Shown in pieces: positions 22,786-31,301 of a DNA stretch of 53,478 nt. This DNA is from a virus. The translations under genes and the position numbers were made by a program. The stretch is from positions 1 to 53,478 of IMG/VR virus record IMGVR_UViG_3300035698_027794; one strand, written 5' to 3'. Numbering within the stretch: position 1 is the stretch's first letter; the number at the start of each line of letters is the position of its first letter. A model generated the notes under the pieces. That model saw nothing but the letters and a program-made list of their open reading frames with translations, was not told where the DNA came from and did not search any database.

Positions 22786-24761
22786 TTAATATAGTAATAC
22801 CTTTAGCAGGATTTGGAGAAAGATTTAAAGCAGCCGGATATACTTATCCGAAGCCCCTTATTAAAATATTTGGAAAAACAATGATTGAGTGGGTCATAGG
22901 TTCCATATCCCCTGCGAAAGACGATGTTTTGTGGTTAGTTTATAGAAATGACCTGGAAGAGTTTAATTTTATAGAGTTTGTTAAACAAAAATTTCCTAAC
23001 ATTAATATTAAAACAATAGTGCTGTCTAACCCCACTTTGGGCGCAGCCGATACATTATCCAGGGTAACTAGTATGATAGACGATAATAGCCCGGTAATAT
23101 CCTTAGATTGTGATACCTTCTATGACGATGATGTTATTGAAATGTATAAAGCTGGTAAAAATAAAAATTGTATTTTTTATTTTAATGACGAAATGTCCAA
23201 ACCTATTTATTCTTATATAGCCTTAGACACAAATGGCAATGTTACCAATATCAAGGAGAAACAAAAGATCTCAAACAACGCTAACACCGGGATCTACTGC
23301 TTTGGGTCTGCCAAGATCTATAATGAATATTATGAGAAATTAAAAGAAAAAGAACAGGGAGAATTATATATATCAAAAGTATACTCAGAAATGATTGGGA
23401 AGGTAGAAATTGGTTCTATAAAGGTAAACAATTTTTATTGTGTAGGAACTCCCGCACAGTTACAGATGTTTTCCATCTTTAATACTTCTGTACTAAACCA
23501 AAACTCTTTAAGGATATGTTTTGATTTAGATAACACCTTGGTAACATATCCAAAAACACCGGGAGACTATACCACCGTTTTCCCAATTGAGAAGAATATT
23601 AGATTCTTAAAATTTCTAAAGTCTAGGGGATGCACAATTATTATATATACCGCCAGAAGAATGAAAACTTTTGGAGGTAACACCGGAAAAATAATATCAG
23701 ACGTTGCAAAAATTACTTTAGACACCCTATCAAAGTATGATATACCACACGATGAGCTTTATTTTGGAAAACCATATGCCAATTTTTATATAGATGACCT
23801 GGCCATAAATCCTTTTACACAGAGTATGGAGAAGGAATTGGGAGTTTATAGTTCTAATATAGAACCAAGACGTTTTAATAATATAGTGTATAAAGACAAC
23901 TATGTTATTAAAAATTCTACAAACGAACAAATGTTAAAAGGCGAGGTTTATTGGTATAAACATGTTCCTGCTAATATTAGACATTTTTTCCCAAAATATA
24001 TTCACTCTGACAAGACTAGTTTGATTATAGAGAAGCTAGATAATATCTCTTTCTCTTATTTATATGCGAATGGGTGCTTAACGTTAGACAACTTAAAGAC
24101 ATTGTTAGAGGGTATGTCGGTAATACATGTATCTGATAAAAATACCAATTTACAAGACAGCGAAAACTTATATTTTAATCATACTAAGAAACTAAGTGAA
24201 AAATATTCTGAGGAGGAATATAAAAGCTTTAATTTACGGGACCGTGAAAGTTTATACTCTAACTATACTAAGAAACTAAATAAAAGATATTCTGAAGAAG
24301 ACTACCAAAACTTTAATGGATCAAAGGAATTATTTTTAGAACTTCAAAAAGATTTATTAGCCTATGAAAAGAAAAATTTTGCCAAAATAGGGGTTGTACA
24401 CGGAGATCCCGTATTCAGTAACATACTATTAACTGTAGAAGGTAAATTAAAATTTATAGACATGCGTGGTTTATTAGGGGACACTCTGAGTATTTATGGT
24501 GATATATTTTATGATTATGCTAAAATATATCAATCAATTGTTGGTTACGATTTTATCTTAAATGATAAAAAAATAAACCAAACATATTTAGAGCCATTCA
24601 AAAAATATTTTGAAGAGTACATTATTAAGAGGTTTAATCAAGAAACTTTGAACAATATTAAACTTATAACAAAATCGTTATTATTTACTCTTTTACCACT
24701 ACACAGAGATACTCCGGAACGTTGTAGTATTTTTTATAACTTATTGGGAGATTTAAAATGA
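22782..24761 (+). CDS. Three-domain enzyme: nucleotidyltransferase, HAD phosphatase, small-molecule kinase
   Basis: 659 residues. Domain 1 (about 1-235) is a sugar/choline nucleotidyltransferase with PLAGFGERF and PKPL. Domain 2 (about 245-345) is a HAD hydrolase with FDLDNTLV (about 246-253) and YTARR. Domain 3 (about 355-659) is a choline-kinase/aminoglycoside-phosphotransferase fold with VHGDPVFSNILL (about 538) and KFIDMRG. One chain could therefore phosphorylate, activate and hydrolyse a small molecule such as a phospho-sugar or aminoalcohol for surface decoration. A tandem repeat of about 27 residues lies at 24161-24312. Confidence 0.85.
   Translation: MINIVIPLAGFGERFKAAGYTYPKPLIKIFGKTMIEWVIGSISPAKDDVLWLVYRNDLEEFNFIEFVKQKFPNINIKTIVLSNPTLGAADTLSRVTSMIDDNSPVISLDCDTFYDDDVIEMYKAGKNKNCIFYFNDEMSKPIYSYIALDTNGNVTNIKEKQKISNNANTGIYCFGSAKIYNEYYEKLKEKEQGELYISKVYSEMIGKVEIGSIKVNNFYCVGTPAQLQMFSIFNTSVLNQNSLRICFDLDNTLVTYPKTPGDYTTVFPIEKNIRFLKFLKSRGCTIIIYTARRMKTFGGNTGKIISDVAKITLDTLSKYDIPHDELYFGKPYANFYIDDLAINPFTQSMEKELGVYSSNIEPRRFNNIVYKDNYVIKNSTNEQMLKGEVYWYKHVPANIRHFFPKYIHSDKTSLIIEKLDNISFSYLYANGCLTLDNLKTLLEGMSVIHVSDKNTNLQDSENLYFNHTKKLSEKYSEEEYKSFNLRDRESLYSNYTKKLNKRYSEEDYQNFNGSKELFLELQKDLLAYEKKNFAKIGVVHGDPVFSNILLTVEGKLKFIDMRGLLGDTLSIYGDIFYDYAKIYQSIVGYDFILNDKKINQTYLEPFKKYFEEYIIKRFNQETLNNIKLITKSLLFTLLPLHRDTPERCSIFYNLLGDLK
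24161..24312 (+). repeat. Internal tandem duplication in the fusion enzyme
   Basis: ENLYFNHTKKLSEKYSEEEY is followed at once by a second copy, ESLYSNYTKKLNKRYSEEDY. It lies in the kinase-like domain before the catalytic loop and may be a linker or recent expansion. Confidence 0.75.
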
Positions 24762-25768
24762 AATTATTAATAGCATATGGTACTCGACCGGAGTACATTA
24801 AAATAAAACCGTTATTACCAGAGCTTGACAAGGCAAACATCAATTATACAGTTCTGTATACAGGTCAACATGCTGATATAGCTCCTACAGATATTGCAAA
24901 TACCAGATTTATTAAAATTATCGATGATCCTGAAAAATGTAGATTAGATTCTATAGTTACTAGTATATTAAGTTCTCCATTTATCTACAAAGGAATTACC
25001 CATGTCATGGTGCAAGGGGACACCACCTCCGCTTTTGCTGTAGCTTTGGGAGCTTTTCACAGAGGCATACCAGTTATACATCTGGAGGCTGGCCTACGTA
25101 CATATATGAAAACTCCATATCCAGAAGAATTTAATCGTACTGCCGTGTCTAAAATGGCGTCTATACATTTAGCGCCAACTAAACTTAATAAAAATAATTT
25201 ATTAAAAGAAGGCATACCAGAGGAAGAAATATTTATCACGGGGAACACGGTACTCGACAATTTAGTGGGCATAGCCACTGAGTACGGAAATACAATTATT
25301 GTTACAATGCACAGGAGAGAAAATTTTTCTGAGCTAAAAGAGTATTTTGAAACCATAAACAGTCTGGCTACTACCCACACTTCACTTGATTTCCTAATCC
25401 CAGTACATCCCAACCCAAGGGTACAAGAATTAAAATATATCTTCACCGCATCTAACATAAAAGTTGTGAAACCCATACCATACCACGAATTTGTGGTAGA
25501 TCTTGCTAGATGTAAGTTTATCATATCAGACAGTGGGGGTTTACAGGAAGAAGCATCGTTCCTCGGAAAGAGAATTATTGTTTGTAGGGAAAGTACGGAG
25601 AGGCCGGAGGCATTGGAGAAACACGGGTTTTTGTGTAAACGTCCGCAAGACCTCCCATTACATTTTACTGGTCTTATGAATAATTATAGAGTTGAAGCGG
25701 AATCTCCTTTCGGAGATGGACAATCCTCTAAAAGAATAGCAGAAATAATAAGGAAATTAGATGTATAA
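24758..25768 (+). CDS. wecB: UDP-N-acetylglucosamine 2-epimerase (non-hydrolysing)
   Basis: 336 residues. GTRPEYIKIKPL (8-19), QGDTTSAFA, HLEAGLRT, PEEFNR, MHRREN and SDSGGLQEEA appear in family order, covering the UDP site and catalytic acids. It converts UDP-GlcNAc to UDP-ManNAc for surface polysaccharides. It is somewhat shorter than the usual 370 or so residues. Starts by ATGA overlap with the fusion enzyme and overlaps the next gene. Confidence 0.92.
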   Translation: MKLLIAYGTRPEYIKIKPLLPELDKANINYTVLYTGQHADIAPTDIANTRFIKIIDDPEKCRLDSIVTSILSSPFIYKGITHVMVQGDTTSAFAVALGAFHRGIPVIHLEAGLRTYMKTPYPEEFNRTAVSKMASIHLAPTKLNKNNLLKEGIPEEEIFITGNTVLDNLVGIATEYGNTIIVTMHRRENFSELKEYFETINSLATTHTSLDFLIPVHPNPRVQELKYIFTASNIKVVKPIPYHEFVVDLARCKFIISDSGGLQEEASFLGKRIIVCRESTERPEALEKHGFLCKRPQDLPLHFTGLMNNYRVEAESPFGDGQSSKRIAEIIRKLDV

Positions 25769-27089
25769 ATATAACATAGCAATAGGGATCCCAACGTTGA
25801 ATAGGGCTGATCTTTTACAAGAGTCATTGTTGGACTTGTCCGCCAATTTGTCTGATATAGATAATATTTATATTGTAGATAATGGCAACCAGACTATAAC
25901 TGTTCCAGAAAACTTAAAAAGCAAGACAGAGATATATAATCCAGGAAAGAATATAGGAGTGGCAACTTCTTGGAATTGGATGGCCGATAAAGCTTTTAAA
26001 GGGGGAGCAGACTATATTTTACTTTTAAATGATGATGTAGTTTTTGGAAAAACTAAAAAAGATTTAGAGGCATCAATCATAAGGTCGAACCACGCGTACA
26101 CTATCACATCTGGATCATGGGCCTCAGTCTTATTATCTAAGGAGGCTCTACAGGTTTTTTCAAAGTTTGATGAAAACTTTTATCCAGCTTATTTTGAGGA
26201 CAATGATTTTATTAGAAGACTTACTAGATGTAATATTGGTAAAGAAAGCTTATTTAGGGGTGGAAAATTACACCCGAAGGTTTTTAGGGTGTCAATGACT
26301 ATTAAAAAAGACAAAAAAGTTAATAATAAGTTTAGTGATAACAAAGCTTATTATGTTAAGAAGTGGGGAGGTGTTCCTACAAAGGAAGAGTTTTTATTTC
26401 CGTTTAATGAGAGGCACGCACCAAGACTAACCATTGCTACCAGAACTTCCGGAAGGCCCAATTTTTTTAAACTAGCGTATGAGAGTATACATGCTCAAGG
26501 TATTCCTAGAACAGATCATTTAGTTATATGTGATGATGATGAGACTGAGAAGTATGTAGATACCTATAGTAGGATTATAAAACTCAGATTAAATAGGGAT
26601 ATGTATAAGAATATGGATCCACCGGGTGGGGCCTTTTATAACTTATATTTAAATCATTCCTTGAAGTTTTTGACCCCGGGCGACTACGTAGCATTTATGG
26701 ACGACGATGATTTTTATATCGATAACACCAGTTTAAAAGAAATATGGGACAATCGGGGAGACCATGATTTAATTATTTGGCGTACACGCGCGGCTGGGGG
26801 AACGGTTCCAAATGAAACTATTTTTAATAATAAACAAATAATAAGGGGGCAAATAGCAATGCCTGGCTTTATGATTAGGTATGATGCTATAAAAAAAATT
26901 AATTTTTCAAGTCTCGGGTGTGGAGATTTTCATTTCATGGAAAAAATAGCGAAACAATCAAAAAATCCTTTGTGGGTTAATAAAGTTATAGGATCAACGT
27001 CTCCGGTACGGAGACAAGGTAAGGGAGAAAGGAAAGATGCCGTTTCATATGAAGAAGCTCGGGAAGCCTCAGGAATTAAATATTTATGA
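25761..27089 (+). CDS. Double-domain glycosyltransferase
   Basis: 442 residues. Domain 1 starts NIAIGIPTLNRADLLQESL with the metal site LLLNDDVVFG (about 90-99). Domain 2 starts near residue 215 (RLTIATRTSGRPNFFKLAYE) with FMDDDDFYID. Two GT-A modules in one chain suggest two sugar transfers in sequence, as in polymer-building synthases. Acceptor unknown. Confidence 0.85.
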   Translation: MYKYNIAIGIPTLNRADLLQESLLDLSANLSDIDNIYIVDNGNQTITVPENLKSKTEIYNPGKNIGVATSWNWMADKAFKGGADYILLLNDDVVFGKTKKDLEASIIRSNHAYTITSGSWASVLLSKEALQVFSKFDENFYPAYFEDNDFIRRLTRCNIGKESLFRGGKLHPKVFRVSMTIKKDKKVNNKFSDNKAYYVKKWGGVPTKEEFLFPFNERHAPRLTIATRTSGRPNFFKLAYESIHAQGIPRTDHLVICDDDETEKYVDTYSRIIKLRLNRDMYKNMDPPGGAFYNLYLNHSLKFLTPGDYVAFMDDDDFYIDNTSLKEIWDNRGDHDLIIWRTRAAGGTVPNETIFNNKQIIRGQIAMPGFMIRYDAIKKINFSSLGCGDFHFMEKIAKQSKNPLWVNKVIGSTSPVRRQGKGERKDAVSYEEAREASGIKYL

Positions 27090-27214
27090 AAAAAATAAAA
27101 TTTTTTAATAAAAATAATATATATTCTATTGGCAGATACGGTGGTTGGAAATATTGTTCAATGGAAGATAACATACTGGAAGCATATAATTTGGTATTTG
27201 GAGGAATAATATGA
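27086..27214 (+). pseudogene. C-terminal remnant of a flavin oxidoreductase-like gene
   Basis: A 42-codon frame beginning by ATGA overlap. The segment IYSIGRYGGWKYCSMEDNI matches the C-terminal FAD-binding end (GRxGxWxYxSMxD) of amine-oxidase/mutase-like flavoproteins, with nothing of the catalytic body. Its TGA overlaps the rfbA start. It looks like the stump left by a deletion inside the cassette, still translated in phase. Confidence 0.6.
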
Positions 27215-28002
27215 AAGGAATAATTTTAGCAGGTGGTGCAGGAACAAGATTGCATCCAACAACAAAAGCAGTAAATAAACATCTATTGCCAATATATAAC
27301 AAACCAATGATCTATTACCCGCTTTGTACCTTGATGGAAGCAGGAATAAAAGATATCCTGATTATAACGGCAGAGGAGGATGTAGCATCATATATGAAAC
27401 TCTTGGGACATGGTTGGGATTTTGGAATAAATATTTCTTACCTGATACAGCCAAGACCAGAGGGCATAGCCCAAGCGCTCATAATAGCACATGAGTTTAT
27501 AGATGATGAATCCGTATGTCTTATCCTGGGTGACAACGTGTTTCATGGAGAGAGCCTGTCCGAGTTAACTAAGGTAGCCATAGAAGACGCTGACAAGGGT
27601 ATAGCTACAATATTTGGTTATGAGGTCAGTGATCCAGAGCGCTACGGAGTTGCGGAGCTCAATGAAAAAAATGAAGTTTTGTCCATTGAGGAAAAACCCA
27701 AGAAACCAAAATCTAACTATGCGGTAGTTGGTTTATATTTTTATCCCGGAGATGTCTATAGCATTGCAAGTGCAGTGAGCCCGTCTGCCAGAGGCGAACT
27801 AGAAATTACCGATGTTAATAATGTGTATATAGAGAAATCTAAACTTAAATTACAAAAACTGGGTCGCGGGTTTGCTTGGCTTGACACAGGCACGCACGAA
27901 GCACTTCTTGAAGCGGCAATGTATGTACAGACAATCGAGAAAAGACAAGGGCTGTCAATTGCAGATCCATATAAAATAGGAAAGGAGATGGGGTGGCTGT
28001 GA
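27211..28002 (+). CDS. rfbA: Glucose-1-phosphate thymidylyltransferase
   Basis: 263 residues. LAGGAGTRL (6-14), HLLPIYNKPMIYYPL, LGDNVFHG, RYGVAEL and the downstream EEKPKKPKSNYAVVGLYFY follow the RmlA/RfbA order. It makes dTDP-glucose from dTTP and glucose-1-phosphate. About 25 residues shorter than E. coli RfbA at the C-terminus. GGAGG precedes the start, inside the flavoprotein remnant. Confidence 0.96.
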   Translation: MKGIILAGGAGTRLHPTTKAVNKHLLPIYNKPMIYYPLCTLMEAGIKDILIITAEEDVASYMKLLGHGWDFGINISYLIQPRPEGIAQALIIAHEFIDDESVCLILGDNVFHGESLSELTKVAIEDADKGIATIFGYEVSDPERYGVAELNEKNEVLSIEEKPKKPKSNYAVVGLYFYPGDVYSIASAVSPSARGELEITDVNNVYIEKSKLKLQKLGRGFAWLDTGTHEALLEAAMYVQTIEKRQGLSIADPYKIGKEMGWL

Positions 28003-28550
28003 AGTTACATATAAACAAATTTATAGTTGAAGGTCCGTTATTAATTACTCCTAAAACTTTCAAGGATCATAGGGGTTACTTCACGGTAACTTATGAAAAG
28101 GACTTGTATAAACAACTAGGTGTGGAGTTTGTACAGGACAATGAATCGTTCTCATACACAAATACAATCCGTGGACTTCACTATCAAAAAGATCCACATG
28201 CTCAAGGCAAGCTGGTCCGGGTAGCCTATGGGAAGATAATGGACTATGCTGTAGATATACGAGAAGGTTCTCCTACATTTGGAACTTATGTTGCAGCCGA
28301 GCTTTCTTCCGAAAACCAAAAACAGTTGTGGATTCCCCCGGGGTTCGCTCACGGGTTCCTGGCTTTGGAAGATTCTGTTGTTAATTATAAGGCAACTGGG
28401 CCGTATGTTCCAGAGGCTGACGCAGGTATTAGATATGATGACCCTGACATAGGAATAGACTGGGGAATAGAATATCTCATACTGTCAGACAAAGACAGGG
28501 GATTGCCGGATTTAAAAGAAATAAACTTAACCAAAAAAGACGATGCTTAA
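27993..28550 (+). CDS. rfbC: dTDP-4-dehydrorhamnose 3,5-epimerase
   Basis: 185 residues from a GTG start with AAGGAG upstream, overlapping rfbA. The cupin motifs IRGLHYQ (catalytic His), DIREGSPTFG and WIPPGFAHGFL identify RmlC. RfbB and RfbD are not in the window, so the phage must rely on host enzymes or on copies elsewhere. Confidence 0.96.
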   Translation: MAVKLHINKFIVEGPLLITPKTFKDHRGYFTVTYEKDLYKQLGVEFVQDNESFSYTNTIRGLHYQKDPHAQGKLVRVAYGKIMDYAVDIREGSPTFGTYVAAELSSENQKQLWIPPGFAHGFLALEDSVVNYKATGPYVPEADAGIRYDDPDIGIDWGIEYLILSDKDRGLPDLKEINLTKKDDA

Positions 28551-28971
28551 ATTTACAAAACACGATCATAATAGAAGAATGACTTTGTCATTTACGAAGA
28601 CAACCAAAGAAGATGTTTGGCCAGCACAACTCAAATTTGAATTTACTGAATATTATTTAAATTGGGGCGGAACTTTCTTTTGGAAATCCGGATATGTTCC
28701 GGAAACTAATACAATAAAAGATGTTCAAGTACATAAGGTAGTCACCGGAGACCATATGACTGTACAGAAAGCCTTTGTTAAAAAGTTAACTGAGGTGTTA
28801 GAGCTTGTAGATACAGGTCAAGCACATATATTAGAAGACAATGTCCCGGAAACACACTATGTTATGATAAGCGGGTTGGAGAAAGGGGTAGATCCTAATT
28901 GGTCAGAATTTCCAGAAGAAGAACAACATACTAAAATAGCTTTCCCAGACTGGAATCACTCAGGGAAATAG
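28543..28971 (+). CDS. Unknown protein at end of sugar cassette
   Basis: 142 residues, acidic, Trp-rich, soluble. It overlaps rfbC by eight bases and is the last gene of the P3 unit. Segments such as FEFTEYYLNWGGTFFWKSGY do not match a family I know. Confidence 0.65.
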   Translation: MLKFTKHDHNRRMTLSFTKTTKEDVWPAQLKFEFTEYYLNWGGTFFWKSGYVPETNTIKDVQVHKVVTGDHMTVQKAFVKKLTEVLELVDTGQAHILEDNVPETHYVMISGLEKGVDPNWSEFPEEEQHTKIAFPDWNHSGK

Positions 28972-28988
28972 CCACCAGACGCCCACAC

Positions 28989-29005
28989 AGGCCCCTCACG
29001 GGCCT
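28989..29005 (+). promoter_or_regulatory. GC-rich hairpin in a structured intergenic gap
   Basis: A 6-bp stem AGGCCC/GGGCCT (loop CTCAC) sits in a GC-rich gap of about 120 bases after 28971. Wider pairings are possible (CAGAC at 28976 with GTCTG at 29017). There is no T-run, so it is not a standard terminator. Confidence 0.4.
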
Positions 29006-29091
29006 ATCTAGGCAGATGTCTGTGAGAGGACGCTGATATCAGTTAGGGGCTTATAACTTAAATTGTTACATTTTCTATCTAAAAATAATTC

Positions 29092-29120
29092 TTGCATTTC
29101 TATCCGAAATGGGCTATATT
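29092..29120 (+). promoter_or_regulatory. Sigma70-like promoter P4, leaderless start
   Basis: TTGCAT (29092-29097), 17 bases, TATATT (29115-29120). The ATG of the following gene begins five bases after the -10 box. Confidence 0.8.
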
Positions 29121-29125
29121 ATAGT

Positions 29126-30115
29126 ATGAAGCGAGATCATGACATACTGCACAGATTTGCAGAACATTTAAATGAAGCTAGCACTGGAAGTACCTTAGTT
29201 AGAAATGACATGTACGGTATTTCTCATGAGCTAGCTTATTCCCAAGATCTCTTAACGTTAACCCAAATAAAGGATATGCACGATCGTTGGTGCGAGCAGT
29301 ATGATCCAATAGGACATACTACCCCCATATATGGGCCATCATCAAAGGAATTAAAACATATAAATCGCTGGGATGAGGTTATTATAAAAACACCGAATAA
29401 TACAAATCTTACAAAACGAGATATTTATAGGTACTATTCTAACCCGGAAGTCAAAAAACAATTATTTGAGCAACTCAAAGACAAACCAATATTAGTTAGG
29501 CAAGCTATGGACACAACCGATAGCTGGTTAAAAAGGAATCAGATCATACGTAAAAATGTAAATAATGAAAACGACCCGGAAGATTTACAATATTATATTT
29601 CAAGACGTAACGTAGAATTTCATCCAACAACTCCAGATATTACAGATAAGATTGTAATTGATCTAGATCCCGGTAAAGGGTTGGAGTTAGACGATGTTAA
29701 AAAAGTAACGGCCTATCTGGTTAAATTTTTAGAAAACCAGCCGTTTATTAAAGATGTGGAAATTCAGTTTTCCGGAAACCGCGGATTTTATATTTGGGGT
29801 CATTTATCCGGAAGCTTAAAAGTTGACGATGCTAGAGACAAGTTAAAAAAACTCTTGTCCAATACCAAAGAAATGGGAGGAATTAAGGTTACCCTGCGTA
29901 ATAGCCCGGGGGCAAAAACAGTTAAACTCGATCTTAGTCCTATGAAAAGACTTGGGTCTGTAAAGGCGGAAGGAAGCCTAGATTACCGTACGGGGTATGT
30001 ATCTACCATGGTGTTACCTTCCAGACTAAAAGAATTCAATCCTGAGAAGGATGCTACAATAGATAAAGATAATCTAAAACCAGTTTACAGTTTAAGAGAC
30101 GGTATTTTGGTTTAA
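29126..30115 (+). CDS. AEP/LigD-polymerase-like primase-polymerase
   Basis: 329 residues from ATG 29126; an upstream ATG at 29063 lies before the promoter and is rejected. The N-terminal part (NLTKRDIYRYYSNPEV, then DKPILVRQAMD) resembles the LigD polymerase domain. VIDLDPG (about 177-181) is the catalytic DxD, SGNRGFYIWG the second motif, and KLDLSP with GSLDYRTGYVST the third. The motif-II His of most AEPs is Tyr here (GFY for GLH). It probably extends or fills DNA ends or primes synthesis. The matching LigD phosphoesterase is a separate gene at 46480. Confidence 0.82.
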   Translation: MKRDHDILHRFAEHLNEASTGSTLVRNDMYGISHELAYSQDLLTLTQIKDMHDRWCEQYDPIGHTTPIYGPSSKELKHINRWDEVIIKTPNNTNLTKRDIYRYYSNPEVKKQLFEQLKDKPILVRQAMDTTDSWLKRNQIIRKNVNNENDPEDLQYYISRRNVEFHPTTPDITDKIVIDLDPGKGLELDDVKKVTAYLVKFLENQPFIKDVEIQFSGNRGFYIWGHLSGSLKVDDARDKLKKLLSNTKEMGGIKVTLRNSPGAKTVKLDLSPMKRLGSVKAEGSLDYRTGYVSTMVLPSRLKEFNPEKDATIDKDNLKPVYSLRDGILV

Positions 30116-30128
30116 CGGAGGAGATAAC

Positions 30129-30461
30129 ATGAAAGTAGATATATATGGAATATCAAATAACCAAGACTGCCAAGACGCAGTTCGGTTCTTAAAAGCGGCA
30201 CAAGTCGAAGTAAATTTTTTAGATCTTACAGAAGAAAAAAATAAAGAGGAATTAATAAAGAGAACCAAAACAGCTAACTACACACTTTCCCAAGCTACTG
30301 CCGAAGGTGTAGCAACGCCAGTGGTAATCAGTGACAAAACCGAAGAGATCATAATAGGTTATACCCCGGACGAAAATACTTATGAAAACATTCTGAAACA
30401 GGCTAGTGAAGACAAGATTGAAAGATTCTTAAACACTCATTCGGAGTATTCAAGAAAATAA
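30129..30461 (+). CDS. Glutaredoxin/ArsC-like thioredoxin-fold protein
   Basis: 110 residues. MKVDIYGISNNQDCQDAVRF places one Cys where a CxxC would end (NNQDC), so the N-terminal Cys is lost. The cis-proline segment VATPVVI is present. A redox or glutathione-binding role is likely, but not a classical dithiol mechanism. CGGAGGAGATAAC precedes the start. Last gene before a strong terminator. Confidence 0.75.
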   Translation: MKVDIYGISNNQDCQDAVRFLKAAQVEVNFLDLTEEKNKEELIKRTKTANYTLSQATAEGVATPVVISDKTEEIIIGYTPDENTYENILKQASEDKIERFLNTHSEYSRK

Positions 30462-30480
30462 GATAAAAAAAATAAGATAA

Positions 30481-30506
30481 AAAAATCCCCTAGTTAGGGG
30501 ATTTTT
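30481..30506. terminator. Bidirectional terminator
   Basis: A 10-bp perfect stem AAAAATCCCC/GGGGATTTTT with a six-base loop lies between two convergent units. Confidence 0.92.
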
Positions 30507-30525
30507 GTATTATCTGTAAAACTTT

Positions 30526-30963
30526 TTAGTTTGAAACCACAATTGGTTCGTCGCTAAGGGCCCTTACGGATTCTTTTTCAGCTTTATTTGCCTTACGCTC
30601 TTCGGAGAACGTGGCAAAGTCCATAGCAATTTTCTTAAACCAGCTGAGATGCTCACCGGCCTTGGTTTCCTGGGCAGAAATAATAATGCCCATGTTAGTG
30701 GCACCAACAAGTTTTGCCAGAACGGTAAAATCTCCTTTAACAGAAATACACCGAGCTTCTTTTTCATCACCTTTAAGAGCCTGTTTCAGGATCTTTTCGT
30801 GCCAGTGCTCTGATTTCATCTTCGGGTGACGAAGTGCAATTTCTTTAAAATCATAAGTCACGGCGACTTTACGATTTTTCATAGCAAGTTTCTGAAGAAA
30901 GTTCTTTTCTGGAATCGCAGCTGTAAGCACGATCTTTGCCGAGTTTTCTTTGTTCTTAGACAT
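30526..30963 (-). CDS. Unknown protein on the opposite strand
   Basis: 145 residues, basic, soluble. Contains MGIIISAQETKAGEHLSWF and a charged C-terminal helix. It is a single-gene unit behind the motif at 30999 and resembles the leftward genes of 1-6060 in control. AAAGGACAAAAAA precedes the start. Family unknown. Confidence 0.7.
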   Translation of the reverse strand: MSKNKENSAKIVLTAAIPEKNFLQKLAMKNRKVAVTYDFKEIALRHPKMKSEHWHEKILKQALKGDEKEARCISVKGDFTVLAKLVGATNMGIIISAQETKAGEHLSWFKKIAMDFATFSEERKANKAEKESVRALSDEPIVVSN

Positions 30964-30998
30964 TTTTTTGTCCTTTCTAAGTTTAGTTAACGTTAACG

Positions 30999-31021
30999 TC
31001 TACTATTCTTATTCCATAAAA
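30999..31021 (-). promoter_or_regulatory. Minus-strand promoter-like motif, copy 5
   Basis: The minus strand reads TTTTATGGAATAAGAATA and then GTAGA, back to back with P5. As at 6054, TTGTCA lies 17 bases before GAATAG. Confidence 0.68.
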
Positions 31022-31024
31022 AGC

Positions 31025-31053
31025 TTGACAAAACTCACAAATATGGGTATATT
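31025..31053 (+). promoter_or_regulatory. Sigma70-like promoter P5
   Basis: TTGACA (31025-31030), 17 bases, TATATT (31048-31053). It drives 31086, the 31279 gene, bS21 and terminase. Confidence 0.88.
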
Positions 31054-31085
31054 ATAGTAAACAACCACGGAGGGTATGTGTACAT

Positions 31086-31301
31086 ATGGATTTAATTAAA
31101 TTAAACGCGTTTACCGAAGAGCTACAAAAATTGAATGGTTATAGGTCTAGAAGGGTTAGACATTTGAAGAGAAAAAAAGAAAGAATGTCTGAAAGGATTG
31201 AAAGAAAAGTTAAGAGAGAAACTAAACAATACATTAAGACAGTTGGTCCCACACATAAAGAAAAAAAACAGTTACGTAATGCTCAAAATACCACATCATA
31301 A
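31086..31301 (+). CDS. Small very basic protein with a second N-terminal motif
   Basis: 71 residues. The start KLNAFTEELQKLNG matches KMNAFYNELEKLGG in the 48074 product. The rest is almost all Lys, Arg and Glu (RRVRHLKRKKERMSERIERK), as in nucleic-acid-condensing proteins. CGGAGGGTATG precedes the start. I infer a DNA-associated virion protein. Confidence 0.75.
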   Translation: MDLIKLNAFTEELQKLNGYRSRRVRHLKRKKERMSERIERKVKRETKQYIKTVGPTHKEKKQLRNAQNTTS

